Shown in pieces: positions 1 through 5,512 of a DNA stretch of 6,114 bases; the stretch's first letter is position 1; each line of letters begins with the position of its first letter. The position numbers and the translations under genes are program-made. Below the pieces are notes generated by a model. The model was given only the letters and a program-made list of their open reading frames with translations. It was not told where the DNA came from and did not search any database. The stretch spans positions 1 to 6,114 of the forward strand of contig CAMFZA010000109.1 in NCBI GenBank assembly GCA_946002345.1, written 5' to 3'. Origin of the DNA: an uncultured Phascolarctobacterium sp. (GTDB lineage Bacteria > Bacillota > Negativicutes > Acidaminococcales > Acidaminococcaceae).

Positions 1-1
1 C

Positions 2-559
2 GTTGTTGGCCTGGACCGCAGCGCTGATGCAGGCAAGGTTGCTTCCCTGGTTGCTTCCGATAACGTAAAGGGCGGCGAAATGGCTGCTGAATACATTATC
101 AAGAAGCTGGGCGAAAAGGTTAAGGTTGCTGAGCTGGAAGGTATCCCCGGCGCATCCGCTACCCGTGAACGTGGCCAAGGCTTCCACAAGCTGGCTGACG
201 CTAAGCTGACCGTTGTTGCTAAGCAATCCGCTGATTTTGACCGCTCCAAGGGCTTGACCGTTGCAGAAAACATGCTGCAAGCTAACCCGGACGTAAAGGC
301 TATTTTCGCTCACAACGACGAAATGGCTTTGGGCGCAATCGAAGCTGCTAAATCCGCTAACAAGAAGATTTTCATCGTTGGCTTTGACGGCACTGCTGAT
401 GGCGTAAAGGCTGTTGAAAACGGCACCATGAGCGCAACCATCGCTCAACAACCTGACGTTATGGGCAAGCAAGGTCTGGAAGTAGCTGTTAAGGCTGCTA
501 AGGGCGAAAAGGTTGACGCTAAGGTTTCTGCTCCCCTGAAGCTGGTTGAAAAGAAATAA
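2..559 (+). CDS. rbsB: Ribose ABC transporter substrate-binding protein, 3' part (5' end outside window)
   Basis: This is the C-terminal 185 residues of a type I periplasmic sugar-binding protein; the family is about 290-300 residues with its signal peptide, so the signal peptide and N-lobe start lie upstream. Reading is open from base 2, so the ATG at 80 is internal and not a start. The fragment follows E. coli RbsB closely: VVGLDR, ASDNV, RERGQGF, ADFDR, HNDEMALGA, VGFDGT, ATIAQQPD and the ending LKLVEKK. From memory of the E. coli structure, ribose contacts include Asp-Arg of LDR, the second Arg of RERG, Phe of DFDR, Asn of HNDE, Asp of FDGT and Gln of IAQ, and all are present. The protein would deliver ribose to an RbsA/RbsC importer. 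rbsB is commonly last in rbs operons, and a strong terminator follows here. All six glutamines are CAA, which together with frequent GCT and AAG suggests high expression. Confidence 0.95.
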   Translation, partial: VVGLDRSADAGKVASLVASDNVKGGEMAAEYIIKKLGEKVKVAELEGIPGASATRERGQGFHKLADAKLTVVAKQSADFDRSKGLTVAENMLQANPDVKAIFAHNDEMALGAIEAAKSANKKIFIVGFDGTADGVKAVENGTMSATIAQQPDVMGKQGLEVAVKAAKGEKVDAKVSAPLKLVEKK

Positions 560-606
560 TTTTTAACAACAACATATTACTCACAGCCTGACAACTTGTG
601 AAAAAG

Positions 607-637
607 AACCCCCTGCAGCACTGCTGCAGGGGGTTTC
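607..637 (+). terminator. Intrinsic terminator after rbsB
   Basis: A 13-bp GC-rich stem (607-619 with 623-635) closes on a 3-nt loop (ACT) and is followed by TTTCATTT. It lies 47 nt after the rbsB stop. An A-run at 601-605 precedes the stem, so it could also work on the opposite strand, although no gene converges on it. Confidence 0.9.
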
Positions 638-639
638 AT

Positions 640-668
640 TTGCACAGGCTCTTTGTTTTTGCTATAAT
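640..668 (+). promoter_or_regulatory. Sigma-A type promoter with extended -10
   Basis: The -35 box is TTGCAC (640-645) and the -10 box is TATAAT (663-668), with the optimal 17-bp spacer. A TG one base upstream of the -10 (660-661) makes it an extended -10. Transcription would start near 675, about 24 nt before the ATG at 699, just ahead of a strong AGGAGGT ribosome binding site (684-690). The -35 box starts only a few bases after the rbsB terminator, so this begins a new transcription unit. Confidence 0.85.
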
Positions 669-698
669 ATAAGGGCCGCTAAGAGGAGGTGGAGGGAA

Positions 699-968
699 AT
701 GCTGCCTGATAAGGATTACAACCGGCGGATTAAACCGCCCTGGTATGTGCAGGTGTTGTTAGCCTTCTACGGTTTTTTATGGCTGAATATGATCTTTATT
801 GTGGGGCTCAATAGTCTGCGCTTGGGCTATATAGATTATGATAGTGGCAGCATTTTTGTGGCCTTGACATTGGGCTTGAAGCTGATTTTTTGGTATATGG
901 ATAGATTCTACGAGGTCAAGGATGCTAGTGAAGCTGAAGCCCCCGAAGACAAGCAAAGGCTGGAATAG
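699..968 (+). CDS. Small two-helix membrane protein of unknown function
   Basis: I do not recognise this 89-residue protein. It has a short basic N-terminus (KDYNRRIKPPW) and then two hydrophobic stretches suited to membrane helices, roughly residues 17-41 (VQVLLAFYGFLWLNMIFIVG) and 50-69 (SIFVALTLGLKLIFWYM). Between them is a short acidic, tyrosine-containing loop (YIDYDSG), and a charged, acidic tail ends the protein (EAEAPEDKQRLE). The positive-inside rule suggests a hairpin with both ends in the cytoplasm. The start is well supported: AGGAGGT lies 8 nt upstream behind a near-consensus promoter. The stop comes 84 nt before the NUDIX start with no terminator between, so the two genes are probably co-transcribed. 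No function can be assigned. Confidence 0.75.
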   Translation: MLPDKDYNRRIKPPWYVQVLLAFYGFLWLNMIFIVGLNSLRLGYIDYDSGSIFVALTLGLKLIFWYMDRFYEVKDASEAEAPEDKQRLE

Positions 969-1052
969 TTGAAGCCAAGGCTGCCCGTAGGCTGGATGAA
1001 TGGTTCCAAACTGGAACAAAATAGGCAAGAGAAAAGATTGTGGAGGTACAAA

Positions 1053-1553
1053 ATGGAGCTTTGGGATATATATGATAGTAATAAGCAGCTGACTGGTCGC
1101 ACCATGAAGCGCAATGATTGGTGCCTCCAGGATGGGGAGTATCACCTGACTGTGCTAGGTGTAGTGCAGCATACTGATGGTCGTTTTTTGATTACCCGTA
1201 GGGTGCTCACCAAGGCCTGGGCTGCCGGCTGGTGGGAGGTGCCCGGAGGTGCCTGCATGGCGGGAGAAAGCTCTCGAAAGGCAGTGAATCGGGAGGTGCT
1301 GGAGGAAACGGGATTGGATGTGTCCAATGTGCCCGGCGAGGCTCTGGTGACCTATCACAGGGAAAACCCCGGCGAGGGGGATAATTATTTTGTGGATTGC
1401 TATCGCTTTACTCTGGATTTTAGTCAGAGTGATGTGAAGGTTCAGGAGCAAGAGGTGTTGGAGTGGAAGCTGGCAACTCTTGAGGAGATTAAAGAATTAG
1501 CAGCGCAGGGTATTTTTCTCCATTATGATAGTATTAAAGCGGTGTTTGAGTGA
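1053..1553 (+). CDS. NUDIX hydrolase
   Basis: The 166-residue protein carries a perfect NUDIX box (Gx5Ex7REUxEExGU) at residues 66-88: G66, E72, R80-E81, E84-E85, G87-L88. The paired glutamates bind the divalent metal that cleaves a nucleoside-diphosphate-linked substrate. The N-terminus (WDIYDSNKQLTGRT, then EYHLTV) resembles the NUDIX subgroup often annotated as isopentenyl-diphosphate isomerase-like or YfcD-like, but residues alone do not fix the substrate. The start chosen is ATG 1053, with GGAGG (1042-1046) 6 nt upstream. The frame is open back to a TTG at 969, but that TTG has no ribosome binding site and the extra 28 residues do not look like part of the family. The protein is cytoplasmic. 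The last ten codons (from 1524) are copied at 1839-1868 as part of a 240-bp duplication. Confidence 0.9.
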   Translation: MELWDIYDSNKQLTGRTMKRNDWCLQDGEYHLTVLGVVQHTDGRFLITRRVLTKAWAAGWWEVPGGACMAGESSRKAVNREVLEETGLDVSNVPGEALVTYHRENPGEGDNYFVDCYRFTLDFSQSDVKVQEQEVLEWKLATLEEIKELAAQGIFLHYDSIKAVFE

Positions 1554-1763
1554 TACTACTTCTTTGGCACCAAAGAAGTAGCAAGAAAGTGCACACTTTC
1601 TAGAAAGTGTGGGAAAGCAAAATCCTTTTGCTCGCACAAAAGGATTTATCGAAAATGCTTTACCATATGGCCGCTTCGCGGTGTGAAGCTTATTATTTGT
1701 GTGCTATTTTTAGGTAGAATTAGAAATTGAGTAATAAGTAAGCAGCAGGTGAGCTTGTGACTT
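1524..1763 (+). repeat. 240-bp direct repeat, copy 1 (includes the NUDIX gene tail)
   Basis: This segment is repeated 315 bp downstream at 1839-2078. Reading the two side by side I find one difference: T1532 versus C1847, a synonymous change in a Ser codon of the NUDIX tail. The copy begins inside the NUDIX gene at the codons for YDSIKAVFE plus stop and continues into non-coding DNA rich in hairpins. Identity ends sharply at 1763/2078. A 75-nt segment (1764-1838) without a clear gene separates the two copies. Confidence 0.97.
1556..1647. repeat. Cluster of three perfect hairpins in repeat copy 1
   Basis: Three strong inverted repeats lie in 92 nt. 1556-1567 pairs with 1570-1581 (12 bp, CTACTTCTTTGG arm). 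1592-1611 is a perfect 20-bp palindrome with arm CACACTTTCT. 1620-1630 pairs with 1637-1647 (11 bp, AAATCCTTTTG arm, 6-nt loop). A smaller CCGC-TTC-GCGG hairpin follows near 1671-1681. The first stem begins 2 nt after the NUDIX stop. None is followed by a U-run, so these are not typical intrinsic terminators. They may protect the mRNA 3' end or be part of a non-autonomous dispersed repeat. Confidence 0.9.
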
Positions 1764-1838
1764 CTTGTGAAGCTATTATCGCTCAAAGGTATACCTGTGA
1801 AGTGCTTCGGTCTGCGAATGCTTGATGCAATGTTCACA
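1764..1838. other. 75-bp segment between the two 240-bp repeat copies
   Basis: I see no gene, promoter or RNA here. The bases TGCAATGTTCAC near its right end loosely recall the complement of the 47-bp unit (CATGTTCGC), so it may be decayed repeat material. It is not present after copy 2. Confidence 0.5.
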
Positions 1839-1868
1839 TATGATAGCATTAAAGCGGTGTTTGAGTGA
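1839..1868 (+). pseudogene. Duplicated 3' end of the NUDIX gene (10 codons)
   Basis: Thirty bases reproduce the last nine sense codons and the stop of the NUDIX hydrolase, with AGC in place of AGT for the serine. It is too short to be functional. It matters because it shows that the duplicated unit was copied from this locus, with the gene boundary inside it, and did not arrive as a clean mobile element. Confidence 0.85.
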
Positions 1869-2078
1869 TACTACTTCTTTGGCACCAAAGAAGTAGCAAG
1901 AAAGTGCACACTTTCTAGAAAGTGTGGGAAAGCAAAATCCTTTTGCTCGCACAAAAGGATTTATCGAAAATGCTTTACCATATGGCCGCTTCGCGGTGTG
2001 AAGCTTATTATTTGTGTGCTATTTTTAGGTAGAATTAGAAATTGAGTAATAAGTAAGCAGCAGGTGAGCTTGTGACTT
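1839..2078 (+). repeat. 240-bp direct repeat, copy 2
   Basis: This is a copy of 1524-1763, offset by 315 bp, with one mismatch. It starts with an untranslated remnant of the NUDIX 3' end (1839-1868: codons for YDSIKAVFE and stop). No reading frame joins this remnant to an upstream start, so it is a pseudogene scrap. The hairpin cluster is repeated at 1871-1896, 1907-1926 and 1935-1962. After 2078 the sequence differs from what follows copy 1. Confidence 0.97.
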
Positions 2079-2149
2079 TTAGCGAATAAGTGGTTGGAAT
2101 AATAGAAGCAAGGTTTCGAGTGAGCAAATTTTATTGCGAACAGATTGGA

Positions 2150-2196
2150 CACCGCAGCTTCGTGATTATTCCCCACGAAATGAGCGTTAAGAAAGT
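2150..2196. repeat. Possible decayed unit of the 47-bp array
   Basis: This segment begins with CACCGC exactly 47 bp before the first clear unit. With a one-base gap it keeps short matches to the unit (TGATTA, ACGAA). Overall similarity is weak, so this is a tentative fourth, degenerate copy. Confidence 0.4.
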
Positions 2197-2337
2197 CACC
2201 GCGAACATGATGATTACTTATTACGAATTTCTTAATATAAAAACACCGCGAACATGATGATTACTTATTACGAATTGCTTAGTATAGAAACAGTGCGAAC
2301 GTGATGCTTACTTATTACGATTTTCTTATTGTAAAAA
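2197..2337. repeat. Three tandem 47-bp repeats upstream of yebC
   Basis: The units at 2197-2243, 2244-2290 and 2291-2337 each have the core GCGAACrTGATGmTTACTT followed by ATTACGA and an AT-rich tail. Units 1 and 2 share their first 33 bases exactly, and unit 3 has diverged more. The units abut with no spacers, which excludes a CRISPR array. The tail of unit 3 supplies the likely -35 box of the yebC promoter. The complement of the unit resembles the right end of the 240-bp repeats: GTAATAAGTAAGCA at 1731-1744 and 2046-2059 is the exact reverse complement of 2305-2318. Confidence 0.93.
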
Positions 2338-2357
2338 GCGTTCTCTCGTGGTAAAAT
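2329..2357 (+). promoter_or_regulatory. Likely yebC promoter
   Basis: TTGTAA (2329-2334) and TAAAAT (2352-2357) are separated by 17 bp, matching the sigma-A consensus at 4/6 and 5/6 positions. The expected start near 2364 gives a leader of about 68 nt before the yebC ATG. The -35 box lies within the last 47-bp repeat unit, so array variation could change promoter strength. Confidence 0.6.
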
Positions 2358-2431
2358 AGTAGGGTGAATGTTAATTTTTTACAGAATGCTAGATAAATCA
2401 ATTTTGATTGAAGGTTTGGAGGAATTAAAGT

Positions 2432-3172
2432 ATGTCAGGACATTCTAAATGGGCAAACATTAAGCATAAAAAGGGTAAAGCAGACGCACTGCGCGGCAAG
2501 ATTACCACTAAAATCTCCCGCGAGATTACTATTGCCGTACGCATGGGCGGCTCCGACCCCACCGGCAACATGAAGCTGAAGCTGGCTCTGAGCAAGGCTA
2601 AGGCTAACAATATTCCTAAGGACAACATCCAACGCGCTATCCAAAAGGGTGCAGGCGCACTGGAAGGCCAAAGCTTTGAAGAAATTACCTACGAAGGTTA
2701 TGGTCCCGCAGGCGTAGCTATGATGGTTAGCTGCCTGACTGATAACCGTAACCGTACCGCTGCTGATGTGCGTCACGTATTCAGCAAATACGGCGGCAAC
2801 TTGGGTGCTACCGGCTGCGTAGGCTACATGTTCCAACAAAAGGGCGTGTTTGCAGTTAGCAAGGAAACCGGCGTAGAAGAGGACGACCTGATGATGGTTG
2901 CTCTGGAGGCTGGCGCTGAGGATATCAAAAACGAAGAAGAAGGCTTCGAAATCGTAACCACTCCGGATACCTTTGATGACGTGGAAAAGGCTTTGGCTGA
3001 TGCTGGTATCGAAGTAGAAATGGCTGAAATCACTATGATTCCTGATACCATGGCCGAGCTGAGCGCTGAGGATGCTGAAAGAGTGCAAAAGATGCTGGAC
3101 GTTCTGGAGGATCTGGACGACGTTCAAGACGTTTATCACAACGCTGACTTGCCGGAAGACGACGAGGAATAA
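2432..3172 (+). CDS. yebC: YebC/PmpR (TACO1) family translation or regulatory factor
   Basis: The full-length 246-residue protein has the family hallmark N-terminus MSGHSKWANIKHKK, followed by the conserved stretches KISREITIAVRMGG, ALSKAKANNIPKDNI, ITYEGYGPAGVA, TDNRNRTAADVRH and GATGCVGYMF. The C-terminus is very acidic (DLPEDDEE). The family was long annotated as transcriptional regulators (PmpR). More recent work on bacterial members and mitochondrial TACO1 points to a role on the ribosome, relieving stalling at proline-rich sequences. Which role applies here cannot be told from sequence. The start is supported by TGGAGGA (2417-2423) 8 nt upstream. All seven glutamines are CAA, as in rbsB, suggesting high expression. 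yebC next to ruvC is a common bacterial arrangement. Confidence 0.96.
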   Translation: MSGHSKWANIKHKKGKADALRGKITTKISREITIAVRMGGSDPTGNMKLKLALSKAKANNIPKDNIQRAIQKGAGALEGQSFEEITYEGYGPAGVAMMVSCLTDNRNRTAADVRHVFSKYGGNLGATGCVGYMFQQKGVFAVSKETGVEEDDLMMVALEAGAEDIKNEEEGFEIVTTPDTFDDVEKALADAGIEVEMAEITMIPDTMAELSAEDAERVQKMLDVLEDLDDVQDVYHNADLPEDDEE

Positions 3173-3184
3173 GATTATTTACGG

Positions 3185-3219
3185 GAAAGCAGGCAAGGTT
3201 TTGTCTGCTTTCTGTTTTT
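3185..3219 (+). terminator. Intrinsic terminator between yebC and ruvC
   Basis: A 12-bp stem (3185-3196 with 3201-3212, one G-U pair) with a GGTT loop is followed by TGTTTTT. It starts 12 nt after the yebC stop and ends just before the ruvC ribosome binding site (GAGGA, 3222-3226). I see no clear new promoter between it and ruvC, so it probably acts as a partial terminator that lets a fraction of transcripts reach ruvCAB. Confidence 0.8.
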
Positions 3220-3232
3220 GTGAGGACTTTTT

Positions 3233-3727
3233 ATGCTGGTTTTAGGAATAGACCCGGGTACGGCCATTTGTGGCTACGGCTTGGTGGATATGACGGGCAA
3301 TCGCCTGCGTCCCGTCTTCTATGGCTCCATCCTGACGGACAAGGACATGCTGCCGGAGCTACGGTTGAAAAAAATCTATGATGATTTGACGGAGATTATC
3401 CAGCATTTTCATCCGGATTATATGAGCATTGAAAAGCTGTTTTTCAACCGCAATGTGACCACCGCTATTCCCGTAGGCCAGGCTAGGGGCGTGGCCCTTT
3501 TGGCTGCAGCCAATCAAGGATTGCCGGTGCTGGAGTTTACACCCATGCAAATCAAGCTTAGTGTGGTAGGCACGGGCAGTGCTACCAAGGAGCAGGTAAT
3601 TTACATGGTAATGCATTTGCTCAACATTCGGGAGAAGATCAAGCCCGATGATACGGCGGATGCCTTGGCGGCAGCTATTTGCGGTGTTAATACCGCTTCA
3701 ACCCGCAGATGGCAGGAGGGAAGATAG
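3233..3727 (+). CDS. ruvC: Holliday junction resolvase (crossover junction endodeoxyribonuclease)
   Basis: This 164-residue RuvC has the usual family length and an RNase H-like fold. The four acidic catalytic positions are present: D7 in GIDPGT, E67 in SIEKLFF, and D140 and D143 in KPDDTADALA. They coordinate Mg2+ for symmetric nicking of Holliday junctions during recombinational repair. The conserved segment NRNVTTAIPVGQARG (72-86) is also present. The ATG at 3233 has GAGGA 6 nt upstream and directly yields the family start MLVLGIDPG. The stop touches the ruvA ATG without a spacer, so ruvC and ruvA are translationally linked. The ruvA ribosome binding site (AGGAGGG, 3714-3720) lies inside the end of ruvC. 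Confidence 0.97.
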   Translation: MLVLGIDPGTAICGYGLVDMTGNRLRPVFYGSILTDKDMLPELRLKKIYDDLTEIIQHFHPDYMSIEKLFFNRNVTTAIPVGQARGVALLAAANQGLPVLEFTPMQIKLSVVGTGSATKEQVIYMVMHLLNIREKIKPDDTADALAAAICGVNTASTRRWQEGR

Positions 3728-4333
3728 ATGATTGGCTCCATTAAGGGCAGTGTGGGCTATTTGGGCCCGGACTTTTGCCTAATTGAAACTTCAGGTGGCG
3801 TAGGCTACCGGGTGTTTATGCCGGCGGCCCATTTGGCACAGCTGGCCTTGGGTGCTCAAATAACGGTGCATACCCACACTGCAGTGCGCGAGGATGCAAT
3901 TTTGCTCTATGGCTTTTTGAGTCAGGAGTTTTATAATTTGTTTGAGCTGCTTTTGGGCGTCAGTGGGGTGGGCCCCAAGATGGCGCTGGGCATTCTGTCC
4001 GCTATTAAGCCCGATGCTTTTTATTTGGCGGTACAAAGTCGTGATGTTAAGACACTGACCAAGCTGCCAGGTATTGGCAAAAAGACGGCAGAGCGCATGC
4101 TCCTGGAACTGAAGGACAAGGTGGGCGCTGCTACAGGCGAAGAGGGCAGCGACGTAGGAGCAAGCATTGCGGCCGGTGGTAGCGGTGCTGTGGCCGAGGC
4201 CATGGAGGCGCTGGCATCCTTGGGCTATAGCAATAGCGAGATTATGCCGGTGCTGCAGCAAATTCCCGATGCGGATAAGCTTAGTGGGGAAGAGGTGCTG
4301 CGCCAGGCGCTGAAGCTCTTTGCGAAAAGGTAA
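3728..4333 (+). CDS. ruvA: Holliday junction branch migration complex subunit RuvA
   Basis: This 201-residue RuvA has all three domains. The OB-fold covers residues 1-62 (MIGSIKG, GGVGYRVFMP), with acidic-pin residues E55-D56 in VREDAILLYGF. The double helix-hairpin-helix domain has motifs at 77-86 (GVSGVGPKMA) and 113-123 (LPGIGKKTAER). A flexible Gly/Ala-rich linker (about 133-153) leads to the C-terminal RuvB-binding domain (AVAEAMEALASLGYS to LRQALKLF). Tetramers bind the junction and load the RuvB motor. The ATG directly follows the ruvC stop and has AGGAGGG 7 nt upstream. ruvB normally follows within a few bases, but here 159 bp with an inverted-repeat element intervene. Confidence 0.97.
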   Translation: MIGSIKGSVGYLGPDFCLIETSGGVGYRVFMPAAHLAQLALGAQITVHTHTAVREDAILLYGFLSQEFYNLFELLLGVSGVGPKMALGILSAIKPDAFYLAVQSRDVKTLTKLPGIGKKTAERMLLELKDKVGAATGEEGSDVGASIAAGGSGAVAEAMEALASLGYSNSEIMPVLQQIPDADKLSGEEVLRQALKLFAKR

Positions 4334-4342
4334 AGGAATTGG

Positions 4343-4471
4343 AACCCCTCCGCCTCGCAAGCTCGGCACCTCCCCTTTGAAGGGGAGGCTATCCACTAAG
4401 ATAAGTAATTCAACCATAGTAAAGAGGCTCCCCTTTAAAGGGGAGCTGTCAGCGAAGCTAACTGAGGGGTT
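4343..4471. repeat. MITE-like inverted-repeat element between ruvA and ruvB
   Basis: The element has terminal inverted repeats AACCCCTC (4343-4350) and GAGGGGTT (4464-4471). Each half contains an internal hairpin of similar sequence: 4369-4377 with 4380-4388 (CCTCCCCTT arm) and a perfect palindrome at 4427-4446 (GCTCCCCTTT arm). The right half read in reverse resembles the left half along its length, so the whole is a diverged long inverted repeat around an AT-rich centre (about 4390-4423). It has no coding capacity. From memory, elements of this CCCCTC...CTCCCCTTTAAAGGGGAG style are widely dispersed in gut Firmicutes genomes. It lies wholly between the genes and would be transcribed as strong RNA structure within the ruv operon. 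Confidence 0.8.
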
Positions 4472-4492
4472 TTAAGCCAGAGGAGAAATGTA

Positions 4493-5497
4493 ATGGAATT
4501 CGATGAGAGAATTATTGCCGGAGCCGAGCAGGAAGCCGATGGCTGGCAATACAGCCTGCGTCCCCGGCTCTTAAATGAATATATCGGCCAAAGCCAGGTC
4601 AAGGATAACCTTTCCATCTTTATCAAGGCTGCGGCGGCTCGTCATGAAGCCCTGGACCATGTGCTGCTCTTTGGCCCTCCGGGCTTGGGCAAAACCACCC
4701 TGGCCAATATCATCGCCAACGAACTGAACGTGAATATTCGCGTAACCAGCGGTCCGGCCATTGAGCGTCAGGGTGATTTGGCCGCCATTCTCACCAATTT
4801 AGGTGATAATGATGTGCTTTTTATTGACGAAATTCATCGCTTATCCAAAACTGTGGAGGAAATTCTTTATTCCGCTATGGAGGATTTTGCGTTAGATATT
4901 ATTATTGGCAAGGGTCCTGCTGCCCGCAGTGTGCGGCTGGATTTGCCCCATTTTACGCTTATTGGTGCTACGACCCGCCTGGGTGCCATCGCTGCGCCCT
5001 TACGGGATCGCTTTGGCGTGCAGTGTCGCTTGGAGTTTTACAAGCCTGAGGAGCTGCAATTCATTATTACCAGAGCGGCGGATATTTTGGGCGTCAAGAT
5101 TGACAGCGAGGGTGCCAACGAAATTGCTCGTCGCAGTCGGGGCACGCCCCGTATTGCCAATCGCCTGCTGAAGCGTGTGCGTGACTTCGCCCAAGTTTTG
5201 GGCATGGAGACCATCACCCGTCAGCTGGCTGACGAAGCCTTGGCTAAGCTGGAGGTGGACCGGTACGGCTTGGACCGCAATGACAGAAGGATTTTGAACA
5301 CCATTGTGAAAACCTTCGGCGGTGGTCCGGTGGTTATTGAAACCATTGCGGCCGCTGTCAGTGAAGAAGCCGGCACCATTGAGGATGTTATCGAGCCCTA
5401 TCTGATTCAGCTGGGCCTACTGCAGCGTACTCCCCGGGGACGGCGTGCCACTAGGGAGGCCTATCGCTACTTGGGCGTGCCCATGCCGGAGAAATAG
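4493..5497 (+). CDS. ruvB: Holliday junction branch migration DNA helicase RuvB
   Basis: This 334-residue AAA+ ATPase has the usual RuvB length. It begins with [20 protein letters not shown] (21-40). Walker A is GPPGLGKTT (61-69), Walker B is [10 protein letters not shown] (108-117), sensor 1 is GATTRLG (158-164), PLRDRFG (169-175) contains the arginine finger, and [10 protein letters not shown] (217-226) is the sensor 2 region. A C-terminal winged-helix domain follows ([13 protein letters not shown] to [12 protein letters not shown]). Hexamers flank the RuvA tetramer and drive branch migration by ATP hydrolysis. The start ATG 4493 has AGGAG (4481-4485) 7 nt upstream. An AUG-UAA start-stop pair (4488-4493) overlaps the true AUG by one base. 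The gene lies downstream of the inverted-repeat element and 15 nt upstream of queH. Confidence 0.97.
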   Translation: MEFDERIIAGAEQEADGWQYSLRPRLLNEYIGQSQVKDNLSIFIKAAAARHEALDHVLLFGPPGLGKTTLANIIANELNVNIRVTSGPAIERQGDLAAILTNLGDNDVLFIDEIHRLSKTVEEILYSAMEDFALDIIIGKGPAARSVRLDLPHFTLIGATTRLGAIAAPLRDRFGVQCRLEFYKPEELQFIITRAADILGVKIDSEGANEIARRSRGTPRIANRLLKRVRDFAQVLGMETITRQLADEALAKLEVDRYGLDRNDRRILNTIVKTFGGGPVVIETIAAAVSEEAGTIEDVIEPYLIQLGLLQRTPRGRRATREAYRYLGVPMPEK

Positions 5498-5512
5498 GGG
5501 GCGACGCTTATT

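Noticed and set aside
969..1052. NUDIX start at TTG 969, directly after the upstream stop
   Set aside because: There is no ribosome binding site at a suitable distance, and the 28 extra residues do not resemble the family. ATG 1053 has GGAGG 6 nt upstream and starts the conserved region. A weak 6-bp hairpin (1003-1008/1012-1017) in this stretch is too small to call.
1646..2176. Two minus-strand reading frames (1646-1849 and 1961-2176) with identical C-terminal ends
   Set aside because: Their shared end is just the 240-bp duplication read backwards. The N-terminal parts are unrelated, no ribosome binding sites are evident, and the frames read through hairpin repeats. Spurious small proteins of this kind are often annotated from dispersed repeats.
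2197..2337. CRISPR array
   Set aside because: The 47-bp units abut without unique spacers, number only three, diverge from each other, and no cas genes are nearby.
1524..2337. Insertion sequence, phage attachment site or integron
   Set aside because: There is no transposase, integrase or terminal repeat pair with target duplication. The duplication includes part of a host gene, so a local rearrangement explains it better, though a non-autonomous repeat family remains possible.
2435..3139. Long minus-strand reading frame (234 codons) opposite yebC
   Set aside because: It is entirely antisense to a well-conserved gene. The biased codon use of yebC keeps the complementary frame free of stops, and the predicted protein has no recognisable motif.
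3791..4417. Minus-strand reading frame (208 codons) opposite ruvA
   Set aside because: It is antisense to ruvA and its start lies in the inverted-repeat element. The composition is low-complexity and matches no family I know.
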